A stretch of 64,000 bases of DNA. It comes from Thioalbus denitrificans (GTDB lineage Bacteria; Pseudomonadota; Gammaproteobacteria; DSM-26407). Location of the stretch: NCBI RefSeq assembly GCF_003337735.1, contig NZ_QPJY01000001.1:784175-848174 (forward strand), in the 5' to 3' direction. Each line of letters opens with the position of its first letter. Positions within the stretch are counted from its first letter, which is position 1. Positions 9,301 to 17,894 of this stretch are shown here, one piece after another. A model generated the notes under the pieces. It saw only the letters and a program-made list of their open reading frames with translations. It was not told where the DNA came from and did not search any database. A program made the position numbers and the translations under genes.

Positions 9301-10263
9301 TTATTGTTTACTGATCCGGTCAACGGTGGGTCTCTCCACATTGAAATTCCCATTGCGATATGAGGTTTCCGATGTGGTGCGATACATCAGCTGGGTGATT
9401 TGTTCCGACACCAGGCCAATCAGGAATATGGTTACCGAGGCAGTCAGCAGGAACAGCGTTGCCAATGACAAGCGCCCCTGGGTGGCAAATGTGTAGACAT
9501 AGTAGCCAACGCCGAATAGGCCATGTACTGCGGCAACAGGAGCGAAGAGCTTGAGCGGCGAGTAGAGAGTCCCTATGCGGAATATGATGAGCAGGAACCG
9601 AAGTCCGTCCTTCAATGGCTTGATGTGACTGCTGCCTATGCGTTCCGATGCGACGATAGGCACGTAGGCTACGGGGTAGCCGCTGCGAAAAAATGCCATG
9701 GTGCTGGTGGTCGGGTAGGAGAAGCCGTTGGGCAGGAGGTAGAGGAACTGGCGGAACTTCTCGGCCCTTACGGCCCGGAAGCCCGATGTCAGATCGGCGA
9801 TGGGCTGCCCGGTCATGAGGCTCGCCAGACGATTGTAGAAGCGGTTGGCGAGGCCGCGTCCTACGGTTGCCTGGGAGCCCTTCTGCCGTGCGCCCACCAC
9901 CATGTCATAGCCCCTGTCCAGTTTCTCCAGCAGGCGGGGGATATCCGCCGGGTCGTGCTGTCCGTCAGCATCCATGAAGACCAATATGTCGCCTATTGCC
10001 ACCCGGGCGCCGCTCTTGATGGCTGCGCCATTGCCCATGCCGTAAGGGTGGCTGACGACCCTGGCGTCCAAGGCCTCGCACACAGTGGCTGTATCGTCTG
10101 TGGAACCGTCGTCCACGACAATGATCTCCCCTGTGGCCACCACTTCCCGCAGCCTGGGCAGCAGTGTACGCAGAGAGGCGGCCTCATTGCGGGCGGGGAT
10201 TACGATAGACACGCTCAACGCATTGCCTCCATCAGGATAGGGTTTGAGAGTATCCGGATTCAT
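9301..10263 (-). CDS. DPM1/ArnC-like polyprenyl-phosphate glycosyltransferase (GT2)
   Basis: The protein has 320 residues. The catalytic domain carries SIVIPARNEAAS, VVDDGSTDDT (about 49-58) and FMDADGQHD (about 95-103), typical of dolichyl/undecaprenyl-phosphate sugar synthases. Two hydrophobic segments at about 230-250 and 258-280 follow, as in ArnC/GtrB-like enzymes. Such enzymes load a single sugar on undecaprenyl phosphate for use by periplasmic GT-C transferases. That makes the GT-C-like gene 228 bases upstream a plausible partner; this pairing is inference. The intervening 10264-10491 shows no convincing gene. Confidence 0.86.
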   Translation of the reverse strand: MNPDTLKPYPDGGNALSVSIVIPARNEAASLRTLLPRLREVVATGEIIVVDDGSTDDTATVCEALDARVVSHPYGMGNGAAIKSGARVAIGDILVFMDADGQHDPADIPRLLEKLDRGYDMVVGARQKGSQATVGRGLANRFYNRLASLMTGQPIADLTSGFRAVRAEKFRQFLYLLPNGFSYPTTSTMAFFRSGYPVAYVPIVASERIGSSHIKPLKDGLRFLLIIFRIGTLYSPLKLFAPVAAVHGLFGVGYYVYTFATQGRLSLATLFLLTASVTIFLIGLVSEQITQLMYRTTSETSYRNGNFNVERPTVDRISKQ

Positions 10264-10491
10264 AACATGTGGTTAATCATACAGAACTTTGTGCAGAAAG
10301 GTGTGAACGATGCACATGACCGCCTTCGCCCTGGATTCCATTCCGGTCCATGCGTTGGAGATCAAGCCCCGGATGCAGAGGTCGAACGAAATGACGATCG
10401 GTACTAAAGGGCAAGGCCATATGGGTCGACAGCCATGCCGGGACGACGACATTCGTGGACCGTCTGTAGCGCTGGGGTGGCATCCCACCAG

Positions 10492-12471
10492 TTATGGCAG
10501 GTTCGCGGTCACTTCCGGTCGGATGTTGGTTATTTGTTCTTCTTGTGACATTCCGGAGTTTTTTATATCACGAATGTATCGCTCGATTGCGTCCCTGTAG
10601 AGGCTGCTGAGTGGCCAAGGCCGGTTTTGTACTCTTCTCAACGCCGCCTGAAGAAAATCAAGCGCAAGGTCATATCGCTTGGCCGAAATCAGGATATTTG
10701 CGGCGAGGTAATAGGTTCTAATCAAGTCTTTGCTTTTTATTGCGTATTGAATGGACTCCATCGTTTTATTGAGATTTCTGTCATCTGCATAAAGAGTGGA
10801 TTTTGCGATGTATAGATTGTGCATGCTGATCCTGCTTTTATGAAAATTTTCATTTGTAAGCAAGCTGTCAAGCAGGATATGCATGTCCTTGTTGTCAACT
10901 CCTTGGCATTGGTCTGACACTACGCTCTCTGTCATTTGTTGCGCGAGACCAACGGCGCCAAGATTCAGGGGGCTTGTGTTCAGTGCTATTTGTGCGTCTT
11001 TCAGGCCCGTTGGGCTTATGCCTGTAGTCTCTGGGTGCAGGCATTCGTGGTATAGCTGGAGGAGAATTAGGCCGGAATTATTCTTGTCACGGTCCAGGGC
11101 CTCGGAAATGATTCTGCCTGCTTCATTGTATTTGTGTTTAAAGGTAAGTCTGTTTACATAGAATTCAGTGGCGCGAACGGAATCAGGATGTTCATAGAGG
11201 CTGTAGATTGCCAAAGCGTTGGCATCGCCCCAGGTCTTTGCATTGGTGTGAGTGCTGTATGCAAAAACAGATGTTGCCAGAATGACGATAAATATGAAGT
11301 AGGAATTCGAAATATTTCTGGTCGCAAAGACAAGCGAGCTGGCGGTTAATAGGGAAATGCCCATGCCTGGCAAGTAGTTTCTATGCTCGAAATACAGTTC
11401 GAGTGGTATGAATGAAGATTCGAGCAAATGGCCAATGAAAAACCACAGAACACAGAAAGCATACATCGGGGCCCGTTTTCTGAAATAAATGGAAGAGCCC
11501 AGGAGCGCCCCAAGAAAGAGTATTGCCGCAAGAGTGGTCGCCGGCGAAAGTATGCTGTGAGAAATCTCTATGTCGTCATAAAAGATGCTGGAGCTGGTAG
11601 ATGTTGGGATGACTAGGTTGTAGAGAGATAGTATCAATACCCTTGACTGGGTCAGCAGACGCTCCCATATGCTGAAGTCCCTGATCTCATAAGTGACGAG
11701 ATAGCTGGGGATGGCCGACAAGACTTTAATGACAAGAAGAGCGCACGGTAGTATTACAACGATTAGTCTCCATCTCCTGAATGAAGCGGGCTCATCGGTG
11801 CGGTTTGACTGTATGAGGAAATAGTCGATTAATAGAGTCAGTGGGATGCCGAGAACTGCATTCTCTTTCGACAAGACGCCAAGTGACAATAGAAACGGAT
11901 ATATGATCCAGAGTAAAATTGCGGCAGAATATTTTGAGTTGCTGGCGGTCGTTTTTCCATAAACAAAAGCTATCAGGGCGAGTATTACAAACAACGCCGA
12001 GAGGATGGTCATTCGTTGAACGACGTAGAGGACGGTTGAGACATTCAGCGGATGGAGAAGCCAGATCGCAGAACCAAGCAAGGCGACAAGATTTGCGCTC
12101 TTTCTCAGGAACGCAATGTTAGAGTTGCGGCAGATTATTAATAACAGCCACGCCCAGGAAAGGCCTGTAATCAAATGCAGGCACAGGTTGACGTACTTGA
12201 AACTCCAGGCGTCAAACGGGTAATCCTCGGCGGTGAGAATGAAGCTGAGCATGGAGACGGGGCGGCCTGGCAGCCCGGCCTGGTCCGCTCGGCTGAGGGC
12301 GACAGCTATGGGATCGGGAAAATATCTTTTGACCAATTCAAGGGAGGAAAAGTCATCCAAAAGGAACGGGCCGCCCAACCCGATCCAATAAATATATATG
12401 GTGACGAGGCAGACAAAGAAAAGCGATCCGATAAAAACCCTATCCGAAGCGTCTTGCATGGGTGATTGCAT
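10492..12471 (-). CDS. Polytopic GT-C-like membrane protein with C-terminal TPR region, next to pilin
   Basis: The protein has 659 residues. About ten transmembrane segments occupy residues 12-400. A large soluble C-terminal region of helical repeats follows (TPR-like, with alternating small and aromatic positions). A DD pair at residues 39-40 (GPFLLDDFSSL) in the first periplasmic loop, with GRPVSMLSF after it, resembles the catalytic acidic site of GT-C glycosyltransferases such as TMTC/PMT relatives. Genes of this shape are often found beside pilA. A role in glycosylating pilin is inferred from architecture and position. It starts 20 bases beyond the pilA terminator, so read-through or its own promoter is needed. 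Confidence 0.6.
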   Translation of the reverse strand: MQSPMQDASDRVFIGSLFFVCLVTIYIYWIGLGGPFLLDDFSSLELVKRYFPDPIAVALSRADQAGLPGRPVSMLSFILTAEDYPFDAWSFKYVNLCLHLITGLSWAWLLLIICRNSNIAFLRKSANLVALLGSAIWLLHPLNVSTVLYVVQRMTILSALFVILALIAFVYGKTTASNSKYSAAILLWIIYPFLLSLGVLSKENAVLGIPLTLLIDYFLIQSNRTDEPASFRRWRLIVVILPCALLVIKVLSAIPSYLVTYEIRDFSIWERLLTQSRVLILSLYNLVIPTSTSSSIFYDDIEISHSILSPATTLAAILFLGALLGSSIYFRKRAPMYAFCVLWFFIGHLLESSFIPLELYFEHRNYLPGMGISLLTASSLVFATRNISNSYFIFIVILATSVFAYSTHTNAKTWGDANALAIYSLYEHPDSVRATEFYVNRLTFKHKYNEAGRIISEALDRDKNNSGLILLQLYHECLHPETTGISPTGLKDAQIALNTSPLNLGAVGLAQQMTESVVSDQCQGVDNKDMHILLDSLLTNENFHKSRISMHNLYIAKSTLYADDRNLNKTMESIQYAIKSKDLIRTYYLAANILISAKRYDLALDFLQAALRRVQNRPWPLSSLYRDAIERYIRDIKNSGMSQEEQITNIRPEVTANLP

Positions 12472-12490
12472 GGAAGATATTCATACAGCA

Positions 12491-12520
12491 AAAGAAAACG
12501 CCCACCGAAGTGGGCGTTTT
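12491..12520 (-). terminator. Intrinsic terminator of pilA
   Basis: A perfect 11-bp inverted repeat (AAAACGCCCAC / GTGGGCGTTTT) with a 4-base loop at 12495-12520. On the reverse strand it is followed by TTTTCTTTT. It lies 45 bases after the pilin stop and 20 bases before the next reverse-strand gene, so it should make pilA mRNA largely monocistronic. Confidence 0.9.
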
Positions 12521-12564
12521 CATCAACTTGGAACCTTGTTCCTTGTCGCGAAGAACGACACGGA

Positions 12565-13005
12565 TCAGTTGCGGCAGTTGGAGGGGTAATATTTCTGATC
12601 CGCAATAGCGCCGGAGTTGCTGCAGGACCACTCGATATCCTTGCGCGCGGAGTCGCGGGTGCCGGTCAACTGTACCCGGGTCCCGTTGACGGCAGTGTTG
12701 ATGTTGGTCAGGAACACGCCCACGACAGGCTGAGCGGCGTTGCTCCAGGTCATGCCGCTGGTATAGGGGGTGGTGCGTCCCGTATCAATGCCGATTGAGA
12801 CAGAGCTGGCGGCCAGGGTGCCGTTGGTGGAGTAGTACTCGGCTACTGTGGTCTTTGCCTCGGCCAGGGACGCCAGACCCTCGGACACTTTCGAGCGGGC
12901 GATGTAGTCCTGATAGGCCGGGATGGCGATGGCGGCGAGGATGCCGACGATGGCCACCACGATCATGAGTTCGATGAGGGTGAAGCCCTGCTGGGTGCGC
13001 TTCAT
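12565..13005 (-). CDS. pilA: Type IVa major pilin PilA
   Basis: A 146-residue prepilin. A short positive leader, MKRTQQG, is followed by the prepilin peptidase site G7/F8 and the hydrophobic helix [20 protein letters not shown]; the conserved mature Glu5 is residue 12. C128 and C144 near the C-terminus can form the D-region disulfide. Length and layout are those of PilA/fimbrial pilin subunits assembled by the type IV pilus machinery at the inner membrane. A strong AAGGAG precedes the ATG. A sigma54-type promoter lies 80 bases upstream and an intrinsic terminator downstream, as expected for a highly expressed single pilin gene. No pilB/C/D genes are in this window. Confidence 0.95.
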   Translation of the reverse strand: MKRTQQGFTLIELMIVVAIVGILAAIAIPAYQDYIARSKVSEGLASLAEAKTTVAEYYSTNGTLAASSVSIGIDTGRTTPYTSGMTWSNAAQPVVGVFLTNINTAVNGTRVQLTGTRDSARKDIEWSCSNSGAIADQKYYPSNCRN

Positions 13006-13085
13006 GGTGATTCTCCTTGCTGTTCTCTGAGCGGGAAACGATGGTCTTCTTTGTTGCCGGGATGATGCCCTTGTATTCCTGATGA

Positions 13086-13101
13086 AGCAGGATGCATGCC
13101 A
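13086..13101 (-). promoter_or_regulatory. Sigma54 (RpoN) promoter of pilA
   Basis: Read on the reverse strand the site is TGGCATGCATCCTGCT. It has the invariant GG and GC dinucleotides of -24/-12 promoters with the correct spacing (consensus TGGCACG-N4-TTGC). It would start transcription about 70 bases before the pilA ATG. RpoN/PilR control of pilA is well established in other gammaproteobacteria. Confidence 0.8.
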
Positions 13102-13262
13102 GGAAGCATCAATCTAAAGCATTGTCGCTGATTGTTATTGTAAGCAGATGATGTTAGGTGAATATGTAGACTGTCTCACACTCCTGTCAAGACGAGAAAC
13201 CCTCATGTGGGCTGGTTTTTCCCTTCCGGCCAGTAATTGCTCGTGACCTGCAGCGTTAGAAA

Positions 13263-13279
13263 GTGACGCGATGTGTCAC
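13263..13279. promoter_or_regulatory. Dyad, possible operator upstream of Fur-family gene
   Basis: GTGAC-N7-GTCAC is an exact 5-bp inverted repeat in the pilA/fur intergenic space, about 70 bases upstream of the Fur-family start. It could be an operator for either divergent gene. No cognate factor is identified and chance is possible. Confidence 0.25.
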
Positions 13280-13311
13280 CTTGCCTGTCTCCTGATTCCG
13301 CGCTCACGGGA

Positions 13312-13341
13312 TAGACTTTGTCTAAACCGTGTACGTATACT
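13312..13341 (+). promoter_or_regulatory. Candidate promoter of the Fur-family gene
   Basis: TAGACT, an 18-base spacer and TATACT resemble a sigma70 promoter whose -10 box ends only eight bases before the ATG at 13350. The mRNA would then be leaderless or nearly so, which agrees with the absence of a Shine-Dalgarno there. If the longer ATG at 13329 were used, this promoter would be internal. Confidence 0.35.
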
Positions 13342-13349
13342 GTAACACC

Positions 13350-13781
13350 ATGGGAACGTTAACGAATTCACAGCCCGTGCCGGCCCCCGACCTGATGGGG
13401 CTCCTGAGGCACCACGGCATCAACCCCACCCAGCAGCGGCTCGAGATCGCCCAAATTCTGCTCGCACGTCCGCAGCACATGTCGGCGGAGCAGGTGTTGC
13501 TGGAGGTCAACCAGGGCCAGGCCCTGGTTTCGAAGGCGACGGTCTACAACACCCTCGGCCTCTTTGCCCGCAAGGGGCTGGTGCGCGAGGTCATCGTCGA
13601 TCCCTCCAAGGTCTTCTACGACTCCAATGTGAGTGCTCACCAACACTACTTCAATGTGGATACGGGCGAGCTGACCGATATCCCCGGGCACACCATGACC
13701 ATGCCCGGCCTGCCCACGCCACCGGAGGGCACGGAGGCGGTGGCCGTGGATGTCATCGTGCGGGTGCGTAACAAGGACTAG
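13350..13781 (+). CDS. Fur-family transcriptional regulator (Irr/PerR-like, no CxxC)
   Basis: A 143-residue metalloregulator. The winged-helix DNA-binding domain includes PTQQRLEIAQILLARPQHMSAEQVL and the recognition helix SKATVYNTLGLFARKGLV. The dimerisation half has the His-rich metal site SAHQHYFN (about 98-105). The structural-zinc CxxC pairs of classical Fur are absent: the mature protein has no cysteine, as in Irr-like members. I chose ATG 13350 because the upstream ATG at 13329 would add unconserved residues and overlap the -10 box. It is probably an iron- or peroxide-responsive repressor; the regulated genes are unknown. Confidence 0.85.
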   Translation: MGTLTNSQPVPAPDLMGLLRHHGINPTQQRLEIAQILLARPQHMSAEQVLLEVNQGQALVSKATVYNTLGLFARKGLVREVIVDPSKVFYDSNVSAHQHYFNVDTGELTDIPGHTMTMPGLPTPPEGTEAVAVDVIVRVRNKD

Positions 13782-14178
13782 CGGCGAGTTCCTGGTTTCG
13801 GGTATCGAGGAGGTGGCTTCGCTCTGGCGGGTGAGTTGGCAGAGGAATCCGCCCCTCCGGGGTTGGTTCAAGGTCCTCCATTCCCTGCGGCCGTAGGGCT
13901 GGATTCAGCCGGCCGGACGAGGCGCCCTGTTCGATGCTGTTGTGCAGATGAATCTTGCACCTACGAACCGGTGGCCGGTGGCCTGTGGCGCTCATTCCAA
14001 GGCCGGGTTCGTCCGGCCGGATACAGATCTCCGGCAATACACCCCTTCGTGTTCTTCGTGGCTTCGTGGTGAAAGGGCGGACTGGGATCCGGGGAGGGTT
14101 TCAGGTGGCTCCGCGTCATCCGGGGGATGTGGGGTGCGGTGGGTGGACTCTCCATTTGACACTGGGTGTGAACGTGGT
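13782..14178. other. Intergenic region with a 12-bp inverted repeat and an orphan repeat arm
   Basis: No gene is supported here. CCGGCCGGACGA at 13909-13920 is repeated inverted at 14009-14020, enclosing 88 bases. At 14045-14074 there is a lone reverse-type copy of the CACGAAGG-word arm (ending TTCGTGGTGAA) with no partner nearby, probably a solo remnant of the hairpin element family described below. Confidence 0.6.
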
Positions 14179-14207
14179 TTGGTGTTTTCCCAGCCTTACC
14201 TTATACT
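14179..14207 (+). promoter_or_regulatory. Candidate promoter of tRNA-Thr
   Basis: TTGGTG and TATACT are separated by 17 bases and end 12 bases before the tRNA. The -10 is good and the -35 is weak. It is the only sensibly spaced pair upstream of the tRNA. Confidence 0.5.
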
Positions 14208-14219
14208 TTGCGGCCTTGT

Positions 14220-14295
<76 letters not shown>

Positions 14296-14303
14296 GAGAT
14301 TTC

Positions 14304-14336
14304 AAGGGCCTGCGTTACCGCGCAGGCCCTTTTTTC
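14304..14336 (+). terminator. Intrinsic terminator after tRNA-Thr
   Basis: An 11-bp stem AAGGGCCTGCG/CGCAGGCCCTT with a six-base loop is followed by TTTTT. It begins nine bases after the tRNA CCA end. Confidence 0.9.
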
Positions 14337-14582
14337 GTTTTGGCGCGACTGGAATCGCCACGGGGCCGGTCATGTGTGCCGGGCCTACCCAGTCTACCCG
14401 CCCGATGCCCTGTCGCGGCGAGGGCGCCCCTCCCACCAGGCTGTCCGGCTCCCGGGGCTGGGCGCGCCCGGTGGGGGCCCATCCCCAGGCCGACGGCTGT
14501 GCTATGTTGCATGTTGTGCCGCAGCAACCCGGTTGCACGCGGTCCGTCTATGCTCATAGCGAATCCATGAACAGGAGGAATG

Positions 14583-15551
14583 ATGGCGGAGGTTCGTTAC
14601 CAGGACCTGGATTACGGGATCACGGTCATCGATGCGGAGTTCCACCGCCCCGGCGTGGCGGCCAGCTACCTGGTGGTGGAGAGGGGGCGCGCCGCCTTCG
14701 TGGAGACCGGGACGAGCCTGTCGGTGCCCGGCCAGCTGGCGGTGCTGGAGAAGAAAGGGATCCCGCGGGAGAGCGTGGACTACGTCATTCCCACCCACGT
14801 CCATCTCGACCACGCCGGCGGGGCCGGCGAGCTGATGCGCCATCTGCCCGCGGCGCGCCTGGTGATCCATCCCCGGGGCGCGCGCCACATGATCGATCCC
14901 TCGAGGCTCATCGCCGGGGCCGCCGCGGTCTATGGCGAGGAGGCCATCCGGCGCCACTACGGCGAGGTGGTGCCCGTCCCGGCGGAGCGGGTGATGGAGG
15001 CCGGCGAGGGCGATGAGGTGGATCTCAATGGCCGCACCCTGCGCTTCCTCGATACGCCGGGGCACGCCCTCCACCACTTCTGCGTCGTTGACGAGGCGGG
15101 GCGGGGCATCTTCACCGGCGACACATTCGGTATCTCCTACCGGGAGTTCGACAACGAACAGGGCGCCTGGATCTTCCCCACCACCACGCCGGTGCAGTTC
15201 GACCCGCCGGCACTGCATGCCTCCATCGACCGGCTGGTGGCCCAGGGGCTCGACTACATGTACCTGACCCACTATGGTCGGGTGGGTGGGGTCGATCGGC
15301 TGCGACGGCTGCTGCACGAACAGATCGACGGCATGGTGGCGCTGGGCCGGGAGCATGCGGCTGCCGGTGCCCGCCGGAAGGAGCGCCTGATCGGGGGGCT
15401 GATGGAGCAGATGCTGGCGCAGTTAGAGCGCCACGGCTGCACCCTGCCGGTGTCGCGGCGCCGGGAGCTGTTGACGATGGACGTGGAGCTCAACGTCCAG
15501 GGACTTGAGATATGGCTCGATCGCGAAGCGAAGACGGCGGCCTCCGCCTGA
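14583..15551 (+). CDS. MBL-fold metallo-hydrolase
   Basis: A 322-residue metallo-beta-lactamase-fold hydrolase with the dinuclear metal motif THVHLDHAGG (H72, H74, D76, H77). It also has a later HF/VD segment and FTGDTFG, typical of glyoxalase-II, lactonase and related MBL enzymes. The substrate is unknown. Two adjacent ATGs exist (14580, 14583); the second is better spaced from AGGAGG at 14573-14578. The last 40 bases overlap the start of the NfeD gene, suggesting coupled translation. No signal peptide is seen, so it is cytosolic. Confidence 0.85.
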   Translation: MAEVRYQDLDYGITVIDAEFHRPGVAASYLVVERGRAAFVETGTSLSVPGQLAVLEKKGIPRESVDYVIPTHVHLDHAGGAGELMRHLPAARLVIHPRGARHMIDPSRLIAGAAAVYGEEAIRRHYGEVVPVPAERVMEAGEGDEVDLNGRTLRFLDTPGHALHHFCVVDEAGRGIFTGDTFGISYREFDNEQGAWIFPTTTPVQFDPPALHASIDRLVAQGLDYMYLTHYGRVGGVDRLRRLLHEQIDGMVALGREHAAAGARRKERLIGGLMEQMLAQLERHGCTLPVSRRRELLTMDVELNVQGLEIWLDREAKTAASA

Positions 15552-16897
15552 GCGGTGTGTTCTCCGGGCGCGTTGCCGCACGGCTCATGGTGCTGTCGCT
15601 GCTCTTGGGGTTCTGGGGCGCGCAGGCGGCGGGCGGCGGCGGTGTCCTGCGCCTGGAGATCAGCGGCGCCATCGGTCCGGCCACGCTCGAGTACCTGGAG
15701 CAGGGCCTGGAGGAGGCCCGGAGCCGCAATGCAGAGCTCGTGGTCGTGGTGCTCGACACCCCGGGCGGTCTCGACGGGGCCATGCGCGGGATGGTGCAGG
15801 CGATTCTCGCCTCGCCGATACCGGTGGCGGCTTACGTTTCGCCCCAGGGCGCCCGCGCGGCCAGCGCCGGGACCTACCTGATGTACGCCAGCCACGTGGC
15901 GGCCATGGCGCCGGCCACCAATCTCGGCGCCGCCACGCCGGTGCGCATCGGCGGGGTGCCCGGCGGCGATTCCGGTCCGGACGACGGGGACGGCAACGGC
16001 GATGCCATGGAGCGCAAGCTGGTCAACGACGCGGTGGCCTACATCCGCGGACTGGCCGAGCTGCGCGGGCGCAACGCCGACTGGGCCGAGACGGCGGTGC
16101 GGGAGGGGGCCAGCCTGAGTGCGGAGCAGGCGCTGAAGGCGGGTGTCATCGACCGGTTGGCGACCGACCTCCCGGCGCTGCTCAAGAGCCTGGACGGATT
16201 GGTGCTCGACGTGGACGGCCGCGAGGTGACCCTGGCCACGGCCGATGCGCCGGTGACCGTCCTGGAGCCCGACTGGCGCGCCCGGCTGCTCGCTTTCATC
16301 ACTGACCCCAACGTGGCCTACATCCTGCTGCTGGTGGGCATCTACGGGCTCATCTTCGAGTTCGCCAATCCCGGCGGCTTCGCCCCGGGCGTGGTGGGCG
16401 CCATCTGCCTGGTCCTGGCGCTCTACGCCTTCCAGCTCCTGCCCATCAACTATGCCGGCCTGGCGCTCATGCTGCTGGGCATCGCCTTCATGGTGGCCGA
16501 GGCGGTGGTGCCGAGCTTCGGCGCGCTGGGCATCGGCGGCGTGGTCGCCTTCGTGGCGGGGTCGGTGATGCTGCTGGACACGGACGTGCCGGGCTTCGAG
16601 ATCGCCTGGCCCATCATCGGCACCCTGGCGCTGTCCAGCGCGGCGTTCTTCATCCTCGTGGTGGGCATGGCCATCAGGGCCCGGCAGCGCCGGGTGGTGA
16701 GCGGGGCCGAGGAGATGGTCGGCAGTCCCGGCGAGGTGCTGGAGGATTTCGTCGACGGGCATGGCTGGATCCGCGTGCACGGCGAGACCTGGCAGGCCTG
16801 GAGCGGGGTCCCCCTGCGCCGCGGCATGCCGGTGCGGGTCACGGCGCGGGAGGGGCTGCGGCTGAGGGTGGAGCCTTTGCCGGACAAGGAACGGTAG
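15512..16897 (+). CDS. NfeD-family membrane serine protease (ClpP-class)
   Basis: A long-form NfeD of 461 residues. An N-terminal hydrophobic signal/anchor (about 24-41) precedes a ClpP/SppA-like protease domain with DTPGGLDGAMR. The catalytic Ser118 lies in ASAGTY and the probable general-base Lys169 in KLVNDAVAYIR. About five membrane segments (260-395) follow, then a C-terminal OB-like NfeD domain (about 405-458). Long NfeD proteins partner with slipin/stomatin proteins; the slipin gene follows at 17109. In this genome a 122-base inverted-repeat element separates the two. It probably cleaves membrane proteins or regulates membrane quality control together with the slipin. Confidence 0.9.
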   Translation: MARSRSEDGGLRLSGVFSGRVAARLMVLSLLLGFWGAQAAGGGGVLRLEISGAIGPATLEYLEQGLEEARSRNAELVVVVLDTPGGLDGAMRGMVQAILASPIPVAAYVSPQGARAASAGTYLMYASHVAAMAPATNLGAATPVRIGGVPGGDSGPDDGDGNGDAMERKLVNDAVAYIRGLAELRGRNADWAETAVREGASLSAEQALKAGVIDRLATDLPALLKSLDGLVLDVDGREVTLATADAPVTVLEPDWRARLLAFITDPNVAYILLLVGIYGLIFEFANPGGFAPGVVGAICLVLALYAFQLLPINYAGLALMLLGIAFMVAEAVVPSFGALGIGGVVAFVAGSVMLLDTDVPGFEIAWPIIGTLALSSAAFFILVVGMAIRARQRRVVSGAEEMVGSPGEVLEDFVDGHGWIRVHGETWQAWSGVPLRRGMPVRVTAREGLRLRVEPLPDKER

Positions 16898-16910
16898 GCG
16901 GCCCTGCAGG

Positions 16911-17032
16911 CGTAGGATGGGCAAAGGAGCGCAGCGACGTGCCCATCGGCATGGAGGTCGGTGCGGGCGTGATGGGACGCGGCGCCTTGCCCATCCTGCC
17001 GGCTTGGCGTCCCTGGCGCCTTGGCGGTGAAC
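16911..17032. repeat. GATGGGC inverted-repeat element (copy 1) plus GCCAAGG arm
   Basis: The left arm 16911-16948 (CGTAGGATGGGCAAAGGAGC...) pairs with the right arm 16971-17000 (...CTTGCCCATCCTGCC) around about 22 bases. It is followed at 17003-17031 by an arm built of GCCAAGGC-type words ending in GGTGAA. The same two-part arrangement recurs at 48377-48493. It lies between nfeD and the slipin gene. Confidence 0.85.
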
Positions 17033-17108
17033 CGACAACGAGCAGCGCTGGGTGGGCAGGAATCCCTGCCCGTTGCGAACCAGGAAACGGAAGCCGAGGA
17101 GAATGCTC

Positions 17109-17882
17109 ATGATTACCCCTCTCTACGTGATAGTGGGCCTTGTCGTTGCCCTCCTGTTCTACTCCTTCAAGATCCTGCGCGAATACCAGCGCGGCGTGGT
17201 CTTCCTCCTCGGGCGCTTCTGGAAGGTGAAGGGCCCCGGACTGATCATCATCATCCCCTTCATCCAGCAGATGGTGCGGGTGGACCTGCGCACCGTGGTC
17301 ATGGACGTGCCGAGCCAGGATGTCATCTCCCGCGACAACGTGTCGGTGAAGGTGAACGCGGTGATCTACTTCCGCGTCATCGACCCGGAGCGGGCCATCA
17401 TCCAGGTGGAGGACTACTTCGCCGCCACCAGCCAGCTGGCCCAGACCACCCTGAGATCGGTGCTGGGTCAGCACGAGCTGGACGAGATGCTGGCGGAGCG
17501 GGACAAGCTCAACGAGGATGTCCAGCGGATCCTCGACACCCAGACCGACGCCTGGGGCATCAAGGTGGCCAACGTGGAGATCAAGCACGTGGACCTGGAC
17601 GAGAGCATGATCCGGGCCATCGCCAAGCAGGCGGAGGCGGAGCGTGAGCGGCGGGCCAAGATCATCCACGCCGAGGGCGAGATGCAGGCCTCGGCCAAGC
17701 TGCTGGAGGCCGCCGAGGTCCTGTCCCAGAAGCCCCAGGCCATGCAGCTGCGCTACCTGCAGACTCTCTCCGGCATCGCCGGCGAGAAGAGCTCCACCAT
17801 CATCTTCCCGGTCCCCGTGGACACCATCGACACCTTCATCGAGAAGGTGTCGCACGCGGTCCGGCCCCGGGCGGAGAGCTGA
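17109..17882 (+). CDS. Slipin family protein (SPFH/band-7)
   Basis: A 257-residue stomatin/slipin homologue. An N-terminal membrane segment (about 1-20) is followed by the SPFH domain starting [25 protein letters not shown], with [25 protein letters not shown] charged helical region ([22 protein letters not shown]) then mediates oligomerisation. The ATG at 17109 lies eight bases after GAGGA; the ATG at 17103 is too close. Slipins form membrane microdomain scaffolds and are genetically and physically tied to NfeD proteases, here the gene just upstream. Confidence 0.92.
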   Translation: MITPLYVIVGLVVALLFYSFKILREYQRGVVFLLGRFWKVKGPGLIIIIPFIQQMVRVDLRTVVMDVPSQDVISRDNVSVKVNAVIYFRVIDPERAIIQVEDYFAATSQLAQTTLRSVLGQHELDEMLAERDKLNEDVQRILDTQTDAWGIKVANVEIKHVDLDESMIRAIAKQAEAERERRAKIIHAEGEMQASAKLLEAAEVLSQKPQAMQLRYLQTLSGIAGEKSSTIIFPVPVDTIDTFIEKVSHAVRPRAES

Positions 17883-17894
17883 TCGGTTTATTGA

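Noticed and set aside
9523-10407. A 294-codon forward frame opposite the DPM1-like gene
   Set aside because: Antisense to a gene with complete GT2 motifs; composition is that of a shadow frame.
10273-10488. Reverse-strand 71-codon frame between the DPM1-like and GT-C-like genes
   Set aside because: No ribosome site and no recognised family; overlapping frames on both strands are equally open, so nothing favours it.
14156-14161. TTGACA as the -35 box of tRNA-Thr
   Set aside because: It is 40 bases from the TATACT -10; a closer, weaker TTGGTG has correct spacing.
17052-17108. Longer slipin start at 17052
   Set aside because: The extra residues derive from the repeat-rich spacer, and the ATG at 17109 has a properly placed GAGGA and family-typical N-terminus.
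15272-17110. A 612-codon reverse frame over the MBL and NfeD genes
   Set aside because: His/Arg/Gly-rich shadow of GC-rich coding sequence; the forward genes have full domain motifs.
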